From: CAIKUF01 sp963802435
Lineage (GTDB): Bacteria; Pseudomonadota; Gammaproteobacteria; Burkholderiales; Burkholderiaceae_C
Direction of reading: 5' to 3'
DNA length: 64,000 nt
Assembly (NCBI GenBank): GCA_963802435.1
Contig: CAWDIT010000005.1
Location: 62,001 to 126,000, forward strand
Shown: positions 35,316-43,534 of the stretch, piece by piece
How the letters are laid out: every line of letters begins with the position of its first letter
How positions within the stretch are numbered: position 1 is the stretch's first letter
Notes under the pieces: model-generated
Database searches by the model: none
Told to the model about the DNA's origin: nothing
Seen by the model: the letters and a program-made list of their open reading frames with translations, nothing else
Program-made: the position numbers and the translations under genes

Positions 35316-36911
35316 ATGGCCATTCCCGACATCTACGCCGAGGGGATTGCCTCGGGCTGGAAGGTCGTCGACGCCTCCACGCTGGCCTCGCCGCTGACGC
35401 TCGAAGCCGATGTCGCGATCGTCGGAAGCGGCGCGGGCGGCGGGGTTGCCGCCGAAATCCTCGCCCTCGCCGGCCTCGAGGTCGTGCTGCTGGAAGAGGG
35501 GCCGTTGAAGACCTCCGACAGCTTCAAGGACATGGACGAGGCGCGTGCCTATCGCGATCTGTACCAGGAGGGCGCTGCACGCGCCACCTCGGACGGGGCG
35601 ATCTCCGTCTTGCAGGGACGCGCGGTCGGCGGCACGACGACCGTCAACTGGACATCGAGCTTCCGCACGCCGGCGCCCACGCTGCAGCATTGGGCCGCGC
35701 AGCACGAGGTCGTGGCGCACGGCGTCGACGAGATGGCACCCTGGTTCGCGAAGATGGAAGAGCGGCTGAGCATCGCGCCCTGGACGCAGGCGCCGAACGC
35801 GAACAACAGCGTGCTCAAGCGCGGCTGCGACGCGCTCGGCTGGGAATCGCACGTCATCCCGCGCAACGTCAAGGATTGCTGGGACTCGGGCTATTGCGGC
35901 TTCGGCTGCCCGGTCAACGCCAAGCAGTCGATGCTGGTGTCGACCATCCCCGTCGCGCTTCAGCACGGCGCGACGCTGGTGCACAGGCTGCGCGTGCGGG
36001 AGTTCCGGCATGCCGGCGGCAAGATCAGTGGCGCCGTCGGCGAGGCGCTGCGCAGCGATGGCCGCACGGCGAGCGGGATCGAAGTGACGATCAAGGCAAG
36101 GCACTTCGTCGCTGCCGGCGGGGCGATCAACACGCCGGCGTTGCTGCTGCGCTCGCAGCTGCCCGACCCGCACGAGCTGCTGGGCAAGCGCACGATGATC
36201 CATCCGGTGGTGCTGTCGCTGGCGGCAATGCCCGAGCGCATCGACGGCTTCTACGGTACGCCGCAGTCGATCGCCTCGGATCATTTCCAGTGGAAGGATG
36301 GGCCTACCGGAGCCATGGGTTACAAGATCGAGGTGCCGCCGATGTTTCCCGGGATCGGCTCGGGCGTGATCAACAGCCATGGCCAGGCGTTGCGCGAGGA
36401 GATGGCGTTGTTCCCGCACAGCAATGCGCTGCTCGCCCTGCTGCGCGATGGCTTCGTCGCGCAGAGCGAGGGCGGCAGCGTGCGCCTTGCCGGCGATGGC
36501 AGCGCCATCCTCGACTACGACCTGAGCGACTACGTGTGGGACGGCGCGCGCCGCGCCTACCTGAGCATGGTCGAAGCGCAGTTCGCGGCCGGGGCAAGGC
36601 AGGTGCGCCCGGCGCACCTCGACGCGCCGTACTACGCGAACTGGAACGAAGCGAGGCGATCCATCGCCGAGCTGCCGATGAAGAAGTTCCGCGCCAGCTT
36701 GTTCACCGCGCACCTGATGGGCGGCTGCGCGATGAGCGAGAACCCGGCGCGCGGCGTCGTCGACAGCCGCGGCAGACACCACCAGATCGCCAATCTCTCG
36801 GTGATGGACGGCTCGGTGTTTCCGACCAGCATCGGCGCCAATCCGCAACTCTCGATCTACGCGCTGACCGCGCAGAACGCCACTGCGCTGGCGAAGGGAC
36901 TGGTCGGCTAG
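35316..36911 (+). CDS. GMC oxidoreductase with Fe-S-like cysteine motif
   Basis: A 531-residue FAD-dependent alcohol-type dehydrogenase. The nucleotide-binding start is ADVAIVGSGAGGGVAAEILA with the ribityl-binding VVLLEEGP; GRAVGGTTTVNW follows; the C terminus has LMGGCAMSENPARGVVDSRG and VFPTSIGANPQLSIYAL with a catalytic-type histidine-poor GANP block. Three cysteines, C188, C194 and C198, in KDCWDSGYCGFGCPVNAKQS, are spaced like the 3Fe-4S ligands of FAD-glucose dehydrogenase alpha subunits. It likely works with the Tat-exported subunit upstream to oxidise an alcohol in the periplasm. Substrate unknown. Confidence 0.87.
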   Translation: MAIPDIYAEGIASGWKVVDASTLASPLTLEADVAIVGSGAGGGVAAEILALAGLEVVLLEEGPLKTSDSFKDMDEARAYRDLYQEGAARATSDGAISVLQGRAVGGTTTVNWTSSFRTPAPTLQHWAAQHEVVAHGVDEMAPWFAKMEERLSIAPWTQAPNANNSVLKRGCDALGWESHVIPRNVKDCWDSGYCGFGCPVNAKQSMLVSTIPVALQHGATLVHRLRVREFRHAGGKISGAVGEALRSDGRTASGIEVTIKARHFVAAGGAINTPALLLRSQLPDPHELLGKRTMIHPVVLSLAAMPERIDGFYGTPQSIASDHFQWKDGPTGAMGYKIEVPPMFPGIGSGVINSHGQALREEMALFPHSNALLALLRDGFVAQSEGGSVRLAGDGSAILDYDLSDYVWDGARRAYLSMVEAQFAAGARQVRPAHLDAPYYANWNEARRSIAELPMKKFRASLFTAHLMGGCAMSENPARGVVDSRGRHHQIANLSVMDGSVFPTSIGANPQLSIYALTAQNATALAKGLVG

Positions 36912-36946
36912 ATCGAGACCCGGCTCCATCGATGAAGGGACATGTC

Positions 36947-38674
36947 ATGAACGCCTTGAACGATCTCGAAGCGCTGGGCCAGGCGCAACGCTATCTCGCC
37001 TCCACGCACGAGGTGATCAACGTGTCCACCGAACGCGTGGACTTCAACCTCTACGACACCGATGTGGCGCTGCGCGAGGCGGTACGGCGCGAAGGTGCTG
37101 CTGCCGCCGAGGCGTCGTTGAGCGCGTTCGGCGCGCGCATCGGCGCGGCCGACTACCTCGAGCTCGGGGTGCTCGCCAACCGCAACCCGCCGGAGCTCGA
37201 CACCCACGACCGTTTCGGCCACCGTGTCGACCTCGTGCGCTTTCATCCGGCCTACCACGCGCTGATGAAGACCTCCATCGAAGAGGGCATTCATTGCGCG
37301 CCCTGGGCCTCGCCCGGGGCGGGGGCGCACGTGGCGCGCGCGGCCAGGTTCTATCTGCACTCGCAGGTCGAGGCCGGGCACGGTTGCCCGGTCACGATGA
37401 GCTTCGCCGCCGTGCCGACGCTGCGCGTGCAGCCCGAGTTGGCGGCACTGTGGGAACCGCGGCTGGCGCGGCGCGTCTACGACCCATCCAACCGGCCGGC
37501 CGAGGCCAAGCAGGGCACGACGATCGGCATGGCGATGACCGAGAAGCAGGGTGGCTCCGACGTGCGCGCGAACACGACGCAAGCCGTGCCGCTGGGACTC
37601 GAGGGGCCGGGCCCCGCCTACGAGCTCGTCGGGCACAAGTTCTTCGTCTCGGCGCCGATGTGCGATGCCTTCCTGACGCTGGCGCAGACGCCTGCCGGGC
37701 TCACCTGCTTCCTGATGCCGCGCTGGCGGCCCGACGGCAGCGGGAACGCCATGCAGATCCAGCGCCTGAAGCAGAAGATGGGCAATGCATCGAACGCATC
37801 GTGCGAGACCGAGCTGCGCGGCGCGCTGGCCTGGCGCGTCGGCGACGAAGGGCGCGGCGTTCGCACCATCATCGAGATGGTCGCGATGACGCGCTTCGAC
37901 TGCATGATCGGCTCGTCCGCCGGCATGCGCATGGCGCTGGCGCAGGCCGTTCACCATTGCAGCCGGCGCAAGGCCTTCGGCGCATTGCTCACCGATCAGC
38001 CGCTGATGCGCAACGTGCTTGCCGACCTGGCACTGGAGTCCGAGGCCGCGATGGTGCTGATGATGCGCATGGCGCGGGCGATGGACAGCCGCGCCGACGC
38101 GCACGAAGACGCGCTGGTCCGCCTGTTCACGGCGGTCGGCAAGTACTGGATCTGCAAGCGCACGCCCCAGCATGCCGTCGAGGCGATGGAATGCATCGGG
38201 GGCAGCGGCGTGATGGAGGATTCGCCGATGCCGCGCCTGTTCCGCGAGTCGCCGGTCAACGCGATCTGGGAGGGCAGCGGCAACGTGCAGTGCCTGGACG
38301 TGCTGCGCGCAATGCGCAGGTCGCCGGAGGTGGTAGGCGCCTGCTTCGATGAATTGGCGCGCGCCAGCGGTGGCCACGCCTCGCTGGATCGCCATGTGCG
38401 CGACCTGCGGGTCGACCTGACCGACCCGTCCGACATCGAGTACCGCGCGCGCGACCTGGTCGATCGCATGGCAGTCGGCCTGCAGGCCGCGCTGCTCGTG
38501 CAGCACGCACCCGGCTTCGTCGCCGACGCGTTCTGCCGCTCGCGCCTGGACAGCCGCGGGCACCACCAGTACGGCGCGCTGCCCACTGGCGTGGATTGCG
38601 TAGCGCTCGTGAGGCGAGCTGCAGGCTCCTACGATGTCGGAGACCGGCCATCTGCCCTGGCTCGGCGACCATGA
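36947..38674 (+). CDS. Acyl-CoA dehydrogenase, AidB-like
   Basis: A 575-residue acyl-CoA dehydrogenase of the AidB/isovaleryl-type subgroup. Blocks are AMTEKQGGSDVRANTTQAVP (FAD/acyl binding), LVGHKFFVSAPMCDAFLTLA, MGNASNASCETELRGALAWR and the AidB signature region ECIGGSGVMEDSPMPRLFRE then NAIWEGSGNVQCLDVLRA. The C-terminal helical extension ends LPTGVDCVALVRRA. It is longer than classical acyl-CoA dehydrogenases (about 380 residues), as in AidB. ATG 36947 has GAAGGGA upstream; ATG 36932 would add five residues. The GMC gene ends 35 bp before. Confidence 0.92.
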   Translation: MNALNDLEALGQAQRYLASTHEVINVSTERVDFNLYDTDVALREAVRREGAAAAEASLSAFGARIGAADYLELGVLANRNPPELDTHDRFGHRVDLVRFHPAYHALMKTSIEEGIHCAPWASPGAGAHVARAARFYLHSQVEAGHGCPVTMSFAAVPTLRVQPELAALWEPRLARRVYDPSNRPAEAKQGTTIGMAMTEKQGGSDVRANTTQAVPLGLEGPGPAYELVGHKFFVSAPMCDAFLTLAQTPAGLTCFLMPRWRPDGSGNAMQIQRLKQKMGNASNASCETELRGALAWRVGDEGRGVRTIIEMVAMTRFDCMIGSSAGMRMALAQAVHHCSRRKAFGALLTDQPLMRNVLADLALESEAAMVLMMRMARAMDSRADAHEDALVRLFTAVGKYWICKRTPQHAVEAMECIGGSGVMEDSPMPRLFRESPVNAIWEGSGNVQCLDVLRAMRRSPEVVGACFDELARASGGHASLDRHVRDLRVDLTDPSDIEYRARDLVDRMAVGLQAALLVQHAPGFVADAFCRSRLDSRGHHQYGALPTGVDCVALVRRAAGSYDVGDRPSALARRP

Positions 38675-38736
38675 TGCCTAGCGGCTCGACAGGCGTCTAG
38701 GGAGCCGTCCCGAGACTCCTGCGGCATCATGCGTAC

Positions 38737-40344
38737 ATGGCAAACAACTCGTTCGATCATGACTGGCTGGTCGTCGGCTCCGGCTTCGGCGGCAGCGTGT
38801 CGGCGCTCAGACTCACCGAGAAGGGCTACCGGGTCGCCGTGCTGGAGTGCGGCCGGCGCTATCGCGACGAGGACCACGCGGCGACGACCTGGAACCTGCG
38901 CCGCTTCTTGTGGGCGCCGGCGCTCGGTCTGCGCGGGATTCTTCGCCTGTCGGTGTTCAAGGATGTCTTCATCGCCAGCGGTTCGGCGGTGGGCGGCGGT
39001 AGCGTCGTGTATGCCTGTACCCTGTACCGTGCCGCGCCGGCGTTCTACGCGAACCCGCAATGGGCGGCGCTCGACGACTGGGCCGCGGCGCTGAAGCCGC
39101 ACTACGCCACCGCCGAGCGCATGCTGGGCGTCAACACCGTGCCGTTCGCCAGCGACGGTCAGCAACTGCTGAAGGAGATGGCGACGCATTTCGGCGTGGC
39201 ACACACCTTCAATCGCACGCCGGTCGGCATCTACTTCGGCGAGCCCGGCAGGGCCGTGCCCGACCCCTACTTCGGCGGTGCCGGGCCTGCGCGCACGGGG
39301 TGCAAGCGATGCGGCGCGTGCATGGTCGGTTGCCGCGTCGGTGCGAAGAACACGCTGCTGAAGAATTACCTGTGGTTTGCCGAGAAGGCAGGCGCGCAGG
39401 TGCTGGCGGAGCACGAGGTCGTCGACATCCAGCCGCTCGGCGCCGCGGACGGCAGCGACGGCTATCGCGTCACGACGCAGCGGCCCGGGGCGTGGTTGCG
39501 CAAGCAGCGGCGCAGCTTCACCACGCGCGGCGTCGTCATCGCTGCCGGGGCACTGGGCACGAACCGCTTGCTTGCCCGCTGCAAGCACGGCGGATCGCTG
39601 CCGCGGATCAGCGACCGGCTCGGTGAACTGGTGCGCACCAACAGCGAATCCATCCTCGGCGTGACCTTGCCGGACGACAAGCTCAAGCCCGCAAACGACG
39701 TGGCGATCAGCGCCAGCATCCATCCGCGTCCGGATACGCACATCGAGTTCGTCACCTACGGCAACAAGGGCGACTTCATGTCGACGCAGGTCACGCTGCT
39801 GACTGGCGACGGCACGCGCCTGACGCGGCCGCTGCGGCTGCTCGGCAGCGCCGCAAGGCATCCGCTGCGCTTCGCGAAGAAGCTGCTGTGGCCCTTCGGC
39901 TGGAGCCGTCGAACGGTGCTGCTGCTCGTCATGCAGACGCTCGACAACGCGATCTCGTTCCGGGCCAGGAAGGGCTGGTTCGGCGGCTTCGGGCTGTCGA
40001 CCGAGCAGGATCCGGCAAAGCCCAACCCGACCTTCATCCCGCTGGCCAACGAGGCGGCCGAGTGGCTCGCCGCCCACACTGGCGGCGTGGCGCAGAGCGG
40101 GCTCTTCGAGTCGCTCGCCAACATCCCGACGACGGCGCACATCATGGGAGGCGCGGTGATCGGGCGCGACGCCGCGAGCGGCGTCGTCGACGGGCACAAC
40201 CGCGTCTTCGGCTATCGGAACCTGCTCGTCTGCGACGGCTCCGCGATGCCGGCCAATCCGGGCGTGAATCCATCGCTGACGATCACGGCCCTCGCCGAGC
40301 ATGCGATGAGCCATGTCCCGTCGGCCGTGCCGGCGGCCGCGTGA
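38737..40344 (+). CDS. GMC/cholesterol oxidase-like oxidoreductase with four-cysteine motif
   Basis: A 535-residue FAD flavoprotein of the cholesterol oxidase-like branch of GMC proteins. The start MANNSFDHDWLVVGSGFGGS is the dinucleotide-binding fold, with GSAVGGGSVVYACTL after it. The motif TGCKRCGACMVGCRVGAKNT holds C189, C192, C195 and C199, spaced C-x2-C-x2-C-x3-C like a ferredoxin [4Fe-4S] site. C-terminal blocks are AHIMGGAVIGRDAASGVVDG and GSAMPANPGVNPSLTITALA. No signal peptide. The substrate is probably a steroid-like, terpenoid or aliphatic alcohol, which is inference. The esterase gene follows at 82 bp. Confidence 0.85.
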   Translation: MANNSFDHDWLVVGSGFGGSVSALRLTEKGYRVAVLECGRRYRDEDHAATTWNLRRFLWAPALGLRGILRLSVFKDVFIASGSAVGGGSVVYACTLYRAAPAFYANPQWAALDDWAAALKPHYATAERMLGVNTVPFASDGQQLLKEMATHFGVAHTFNRTPVGIYFGEPGRAVPDPYFGGAGPARTGCKRCGACMVGCRVGAKNTLLKNYLWFAEKAGAQVLAEHEVVDIQPLGAADGSDGYRVTTQRPGAWLRKQRRSFTTRGVVIAAGALGTNRLLARCKHGGSLPRISDRLGELVRTNSESILGVTLPDDKLKPANDVAISASIHPRPDTHIEFVTYGNKGDFMSTQVTLLTGDGTRLTRPLRLLGSAARHPLRFAKKLLWPFGWSRRTVLLLVMQTLDNAISFRARKGWFGGFGLSTEQDPAKPNPTFIPLANEAAEWLAAHTGGVAQSGLFESLANIPTTAHIMGGAVIGRDAASGVVDGHNRVFGYRNLLVCDGSAMPANPGVNPSLTITALAEHAMSHVPSAVPAAA

Positions 40345-40426
40345 ACGAGTTGCCGACCGTGACGAAGCAGGCGGACGCAGGCCGGCGCTGGGCCGCTGCT
40401 TGACGCCGGCAACCGAGGAGCTACGC

Positions 40427-41368
40427 ATGCTGCATCCCCAGGCCCGGGCCCTGCTCGACCTCATCGAACAGCGCGGCCTGCCGCCCACGCACCTGCTGTC
40501 GCCGGCACAGGCGCGTGCCTTCTACCGCGAGCGGCGCGCCTTCACCCAGCCCGATGCACCCGAGGTGGCGCTGGCGCGCGATCTGCAGGCCGAGGGCCCG
40601 CACGGGGCGATTCCGCTGCGCCTGGTTCGCCCGATCGGCGCTACGCCTGGCGCTCCGCTGCCGGTGCTTGTCTACTTCCATGGCGGCGGCTGGCTGATGG
40701 GAGACCTCGACACGCACGATGTGTTGTGCCGCGAACTCGCCAACGCGGCGGGCTGTGCCGTGGTGGCCGTTGACTACCGCATGGCGCCCGAGCACCGCTT
40801 TCCGATCGCCGTCGACGACTGCCTGGCCGCGACTTATTGGGTGCAGCGCAACGCTGCCGCACTCGGTGTCGATGCCGCTCGGCTCGCTGTGGGCGGCGAC
40901 AGCGCAGGCGGCAACCTGGCGGCCGTGGTGGCGCTTGCGGCGCGCGATGCGGGCGATCTGGCCATCGTGTTCCAGTTGCTGATCTATCCGGCGACCGATC
41001 AGCGCCGCACGGCGCCGTCGCACCAGACCAACGGCCAGGGGTATCTGCTGACCGCCGACACCGTGACCTACTTTCACGACCACTACCTGCCCGACCCGAT
41101 GCAGGACCTCGACTGGCGCGCCTCGCCGCTGCTGCACGAAAACCTCTCGGGCCTGCCGCCCGCCTTCGTGCTGACCGCCGGCTACGATCCGTTGCGCGAC
41201 GAGGGGCTGATGTATTCACAGCGCCTGGGCGAGTCGGGAAACCGCGGTACGCACGTCTGCTTCGAGCGCCAGATCCACGGCTTCATCACGATGGGCAGGG
41301 TGCTCGACGAGGCCAATGCGGCAGTGGCGCTGTGCGCGGCGGAACTGCGGCGTGCGCTCGCCCGGTGA
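40427..41368 (+). CDS. Alpha/beta hydrolase, hormone-sensitive lipase family
   Basis: A 313-residue esterase. The oxyanion motif is VYFHGGGWLMGDLDTHD, the nucleophile elbow LAVGGDSAGGNLAAVVALAA (GDSAGG), followed by the catalytic acid region GYDPLRDEG and histidine near RQIHGFITM. The N terminus MLHPQARALLDLIEQRGLPP is typical. It probably cleaves a carboxylester of the cluster's unknown substrate. It lies downstream of the GMC gene in the same direction and is convergent with cysQ. Confidence 0.9.
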   Translation: MLHPQARALLDLIEQRGLPPTHLLSPAQARAFYRERRAFTQPDAPEVALARDLQAEGPHGAIPLRLVRPIGATPGAPLPVLVYFHGGGWLMGDLDTHDVLCRELANAAGCAVVAVDYRMAPEHRFPIAVDDCLAATYWVQRNAAALGVDAARLAVGGDSAGGNLAAVVALAARDAGDLAIVFQLLIYPATDQRRTAPSHQTNGQGYLLTADTVTYFHDHYLPDPMQDLDWRASPLLHENLSGLPPAFVLTAGYDPLRDEGLMYSQRLGESGNRGTHVCFERQIHGFITMGRVLDEANAAVALCAAELRRALAR

Positions 41369-41398
41369 CGGTCCGGGCCGCCCAGGCGCGGGCCCAAT

Positions 41399-42196
41399 TC
41401 AACGCCCGACAGGCCAGGACAAGGGCTGCCCCGACGCGACGAAGTGCGGGTTCTCGAAGCCGGGCTTGCCGTAGCGCAGCGGCGTGCCGTCGAGGCACCA
41501 GACGTCGCCGCCTGCAGCGCGCAGCACGGCGTGTCCGGCGGCGATGTCCCACTCCATCGTGCGACCCAGGCGCGGGTAGAGATCGGCGTCGCCGGCAGCG
41601 ACGAGGCACAGCTTCAGCGACGAGCCCGCGTTGGCCAGCGACGCCACCTTGCGGCCAGCCAGGAAGGCGGCCAGCGCAGCAGCGTCGCCGTGGGAGCGGC
41701 TGGCCAGCACGCTCAGGCCGTCGGCCGGCACCGCACGGCATGCGATCGCGCGCCGCCCGCCGGCGTCTTCGATGAACGCGCCCAGCCCGGTCGCGCCTGC
41801 GAAGAGACGGTTCAGCGCGGGCGCCAGCACCACGCCGAGCACCGGCACGCCAGCTTCGATCAACGCGACGTTGACCGTGAACTCGCCGTTGCGATTGATG
41901 AATTCCTTCGTTCCGTCGAGTGGATCGACGAGCCAGAAGCTTGCGCCCGGCCGCGGCGCGTGTCCGCGAGCCACGGCCTCCTCGGCCACCACCGGCACGC
42001 CGGGCAACAGGGCTTCGAGCGCCGGCACGATCACCGCTTCGGCGCGCTCGTCGGCATCGGTCACCGGAGACGTGTCTTCCTTGCCGCGCACGGTGAACTC
42101 GGTGGCGTAGACGGCCATCACGACCGCGCCGGCCTGGCGCACGATCTGGATGACCCCTTCGAGCAGCGGGGAACGAGCAGACGAATCGGGCTTCAT
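41399..42196 (-). CDS. cysQ: 3'(2'),5'-bisphosphate nucleotidase CysQ
   Basis: A 265-residue inositol monophosphatase-fold enzyme that hydrolyses 3'-phosphoadenosine 5'-phosphate, relieving product inhibition in sulfate assimilation. Metal and substrate motifs are PVVAEEAVARG (glutamates), FWLVDPLDGTKEFINRNGEF and GRTMEWDIAAGHAVLRAAGG. ATG 42196 gives MKPDSSARSPLLEGVIQIVR; an upstream in-frame ATG (42253) would add 19 residues. A structured inverted repeat lies upstream. Confidence 0.92.
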   Translation of the reverse strand: MKPDSSARSPLLEGVIQIVRQAGAVVMAVYATEFTVRGKEDTSPVTDADERAEAVIVPALEALLPGVPVVAEEAVARGHAPRPGASFWLVDPLDGTKEFINRNGEFTVNVALIEAGVPVLGVVLAPALNRLFAGATGLGAFIEDAGGRRAIACRAVPADGLSVLASRSHGDAAALAAFLAGRKVASLANAGSSLKLCLVAAGDADLYPRLGRTMEWDIAAGHAVLRAAGGDVWCLDGTPLRYGKPGFENPHFVASGQPLSWPVGR

Positions 42197-42317
42197 CGGT
42201 GGTCTTCGGTCGACAGTCGGGGCGTGCCGCGCGCCATTCATACGGTCTTGCATTCAATTGCTTAGATCAGGGCGCCCGCTTCGGTAGTTTGGCGCGCGAG
42301 CGTCAGGCCGAGCTGCC

Positions 42318-42564
42318 GTGTTCTGCTCCGTGTCCCCCGGCGTCGGCCTTCGGCCACCGCCTCCTCCTCTACCTGCGCAGAACACGCCAGCCCGTCCTGG
42401 CGCTCTCCACCACCGCTGTCGTACCGGCGCGCACGCAAGAGTGTCCCGCTGCTTCCTGGCCGAGGGCGGTGGGTGACCGGCTGCCGCAGGTAAAGGAGGA
42501 GACACCAGCCGTCAGGCTGGCGTCGGGGGACACGGAGGCAGCCGGTCACCCGCCGCCCTCGGCC
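42318..42564. repeat. Structured inverted-repeat element pair
   Basis: Between cysQ and dedA lies a 247-bp block of nested dyads. A 28-bp stem pairs 42458-42485 with 42537-42564 (27 of 28 bases, the odd one a G.T pair) across a 51-base loop that holds CCAGCC-GTCA-GGCTGG. A second stem pairs GTGTTCTGC (42318-42326) with GCAGAACAC (42377-42385). The region inside that second stem (42325-42380) is related, in inverted orientation, to the loop region of the first, and both keep a central hairpin although the bases differ. No gene is seen in the 476 bp between cysQ and dedA. Confidence 0.75.
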
Positions 42565-42672
42565 TCGCTCAGGCCTTGGCGTCGATACAGCCGGGATCAA
42601 GGCCGCTTGTCGCACCGATCTCAACGAGTCCGAAGCCACCCGGATTCCTTATTGACTGAATGCGAAGCCGTA

Positions 42673-43326
42673 TCAGGCCTTCGCCGCAGCCGTCTTGCGA
42701 TGTGCCCTCCACGCGCCGAACAGCACGACGAGCCCGGGGAGCAGGATCGCCGCCCAGATGATCTTCTCGAGGTTGTCCTTCACCCACGGCAGGTTGCCGA
42801 ACAGGTAGCCGGCCAGGGTGATGCCGCCGACCCAGAGCATGCCGCCGGTCACGTCGTAGAAGGTGAACTTGGAGCGCGTCATCTGCGCCACGCCGGCGAC
42901 GAACGGCGCGAAGGTGCGCAGAAACGGCATGAAGCGCGCCGCCACGATCGTGATGCCGCCGTACTTCTCGTAGAAATCGTGGGCCTGGTTGAACGCGCGC
43001 TTGTTGAACCAGCGCGAGTCCTCCCACTGGAACACGCGCGGGCCGAAGAAGTGCCCGATCGTGTAGTTGCTCTGGTTGCCGAGAATGGCCGCCGCGGTGA
43101 GCAGCCCGATCGACAGCGGCAGGCTCATCAGCCCCGCGCCGCACAGCGCACCGACGACGAACAGCAGTGAGTCGCCGGGCAGGAAGGGCATCACGACGAG
43201 TCCCGTCTCGACGAAGATGATGAGAAACAGCAGCGCATAGACCCAGGTGCCGTAGGCCTGCACGAAGCTGAACAGGTGCTTGTCGACGTGCAGGACGAAG
43301 TCGACGAGATAGAGAAGGATGTCCAT
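42673..43326 (-). CDS. DedA family membrane protein
   Basis: A 217-residue inner-membrane protein of the DedA/VTT family. Blocks are WVYALLFLIIFVETGLVVMP, FLPGDSLLFVVGALCGAG, LGNQSNYTIGHFFGPRVF and the re-entrant motif FYEKYGGITIVAARFMPFLR, then TFAPFVAGVAQMTRSKFTFY and GGMLWVGGITLAGYLFGNLP. The conserved glutamate (FVETG), aspartate (PGDS) and arginines (RFMPFLR) of E. coli YqjA/YghB-type transporters are present. DedA proteins move lipids or undecaprenyl phosphate or maintain proton motive force. ATG 43326 is preferred over an upstream in-frame ATG. Divergent from mutL across a tandem repeat. Confidence 0.92.
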   Translation of the reverse strand: MDILLYLVDFVLHVDKHLFSFVQAYGTWVYALLFLIIFVETGLVVMPFLPGDSLLFVVGALCGAGLMSLPLSIGLLTAAAILGNQSNYTIGHFFGPRVFQWEDSRWFNKRAFNQAHDFYEKYGGITIVAARFMPFLRTFAPFVAGVAQMTRSKFTFYDVTGGMLWVGGITLAGYLFGNLPWVKDNLEKIIWAAILLPGLVVLFGAWRAHRKTAAAKA

Positions 43327-43364
43327 GGGCAGGATTATCCGCGGCACCTCGGTTCCATCGCGTC

Positions 43365-43521
43365 ACGCTTGGGTTTCGGCATGACTTGAGCACGAGTCGG
43401 TCTTCACCGAAGCTTCGCTTTGGTTTCGACATAACTTGAGTACAAGTTAGTCTTCACCGAAGCTTCGCTTTGGTTTCGACATAACTTGAGTACAAGTTGG
43501 TCTTCACCGAAGCTTCGCTTT
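43365..43521 (+). repeat. 50-bp tandem repeat in the dedA-mutL promoter region
   Basis: Two nearly identical 50-bp units (43401-43450 and 43451-43500, one base different) are flanked by a degenerate unit (43365-43400) and a partial one (43501-43521). Each holds the palindromes CGAAGCTTCG and AACTTG-AGTA-CAAGTT. The block ends 14 bp before the mutL start. Confidence 0.9.
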
Positions 43522-43522
43522 C

Positions 43523-43528
43523 TACAAT
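43523..43528 (+). promoter_or_regulatory. Putative -10 element of mutL
   Basis: TACAAT lies 6 bp upstream of the mutL ATG (43535), directly after the tandem repeat. A start of transcription 6-7 bp downstream would fall on the ATG, giving a leaderless mRNA. No convincing -35 hexamer is at the right distance, so this is tentative. Confidence 0.4.
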
Positions 43529-43534
43529 CGGCGA

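Noticed and set aside
33927..36929. 1000-codon minus-strand reading frame
   Set aside because: Antisense to the transglutaminase, Tat-subunit and GMC genes. Long shadow frames are expected at this GC content.
42458..42564. Rho-independent terminator of cysQ or dedA
   Set aside because: The loop is 51 bases and no T tract follows on either strand; both neighbours are read leftwards, and the structure is too large for a terminator.
42318..42564. Integron attC site
   Set aside because: No GTTRRRY/RYYYAAC core sites and no integrase or cassette array nearby.
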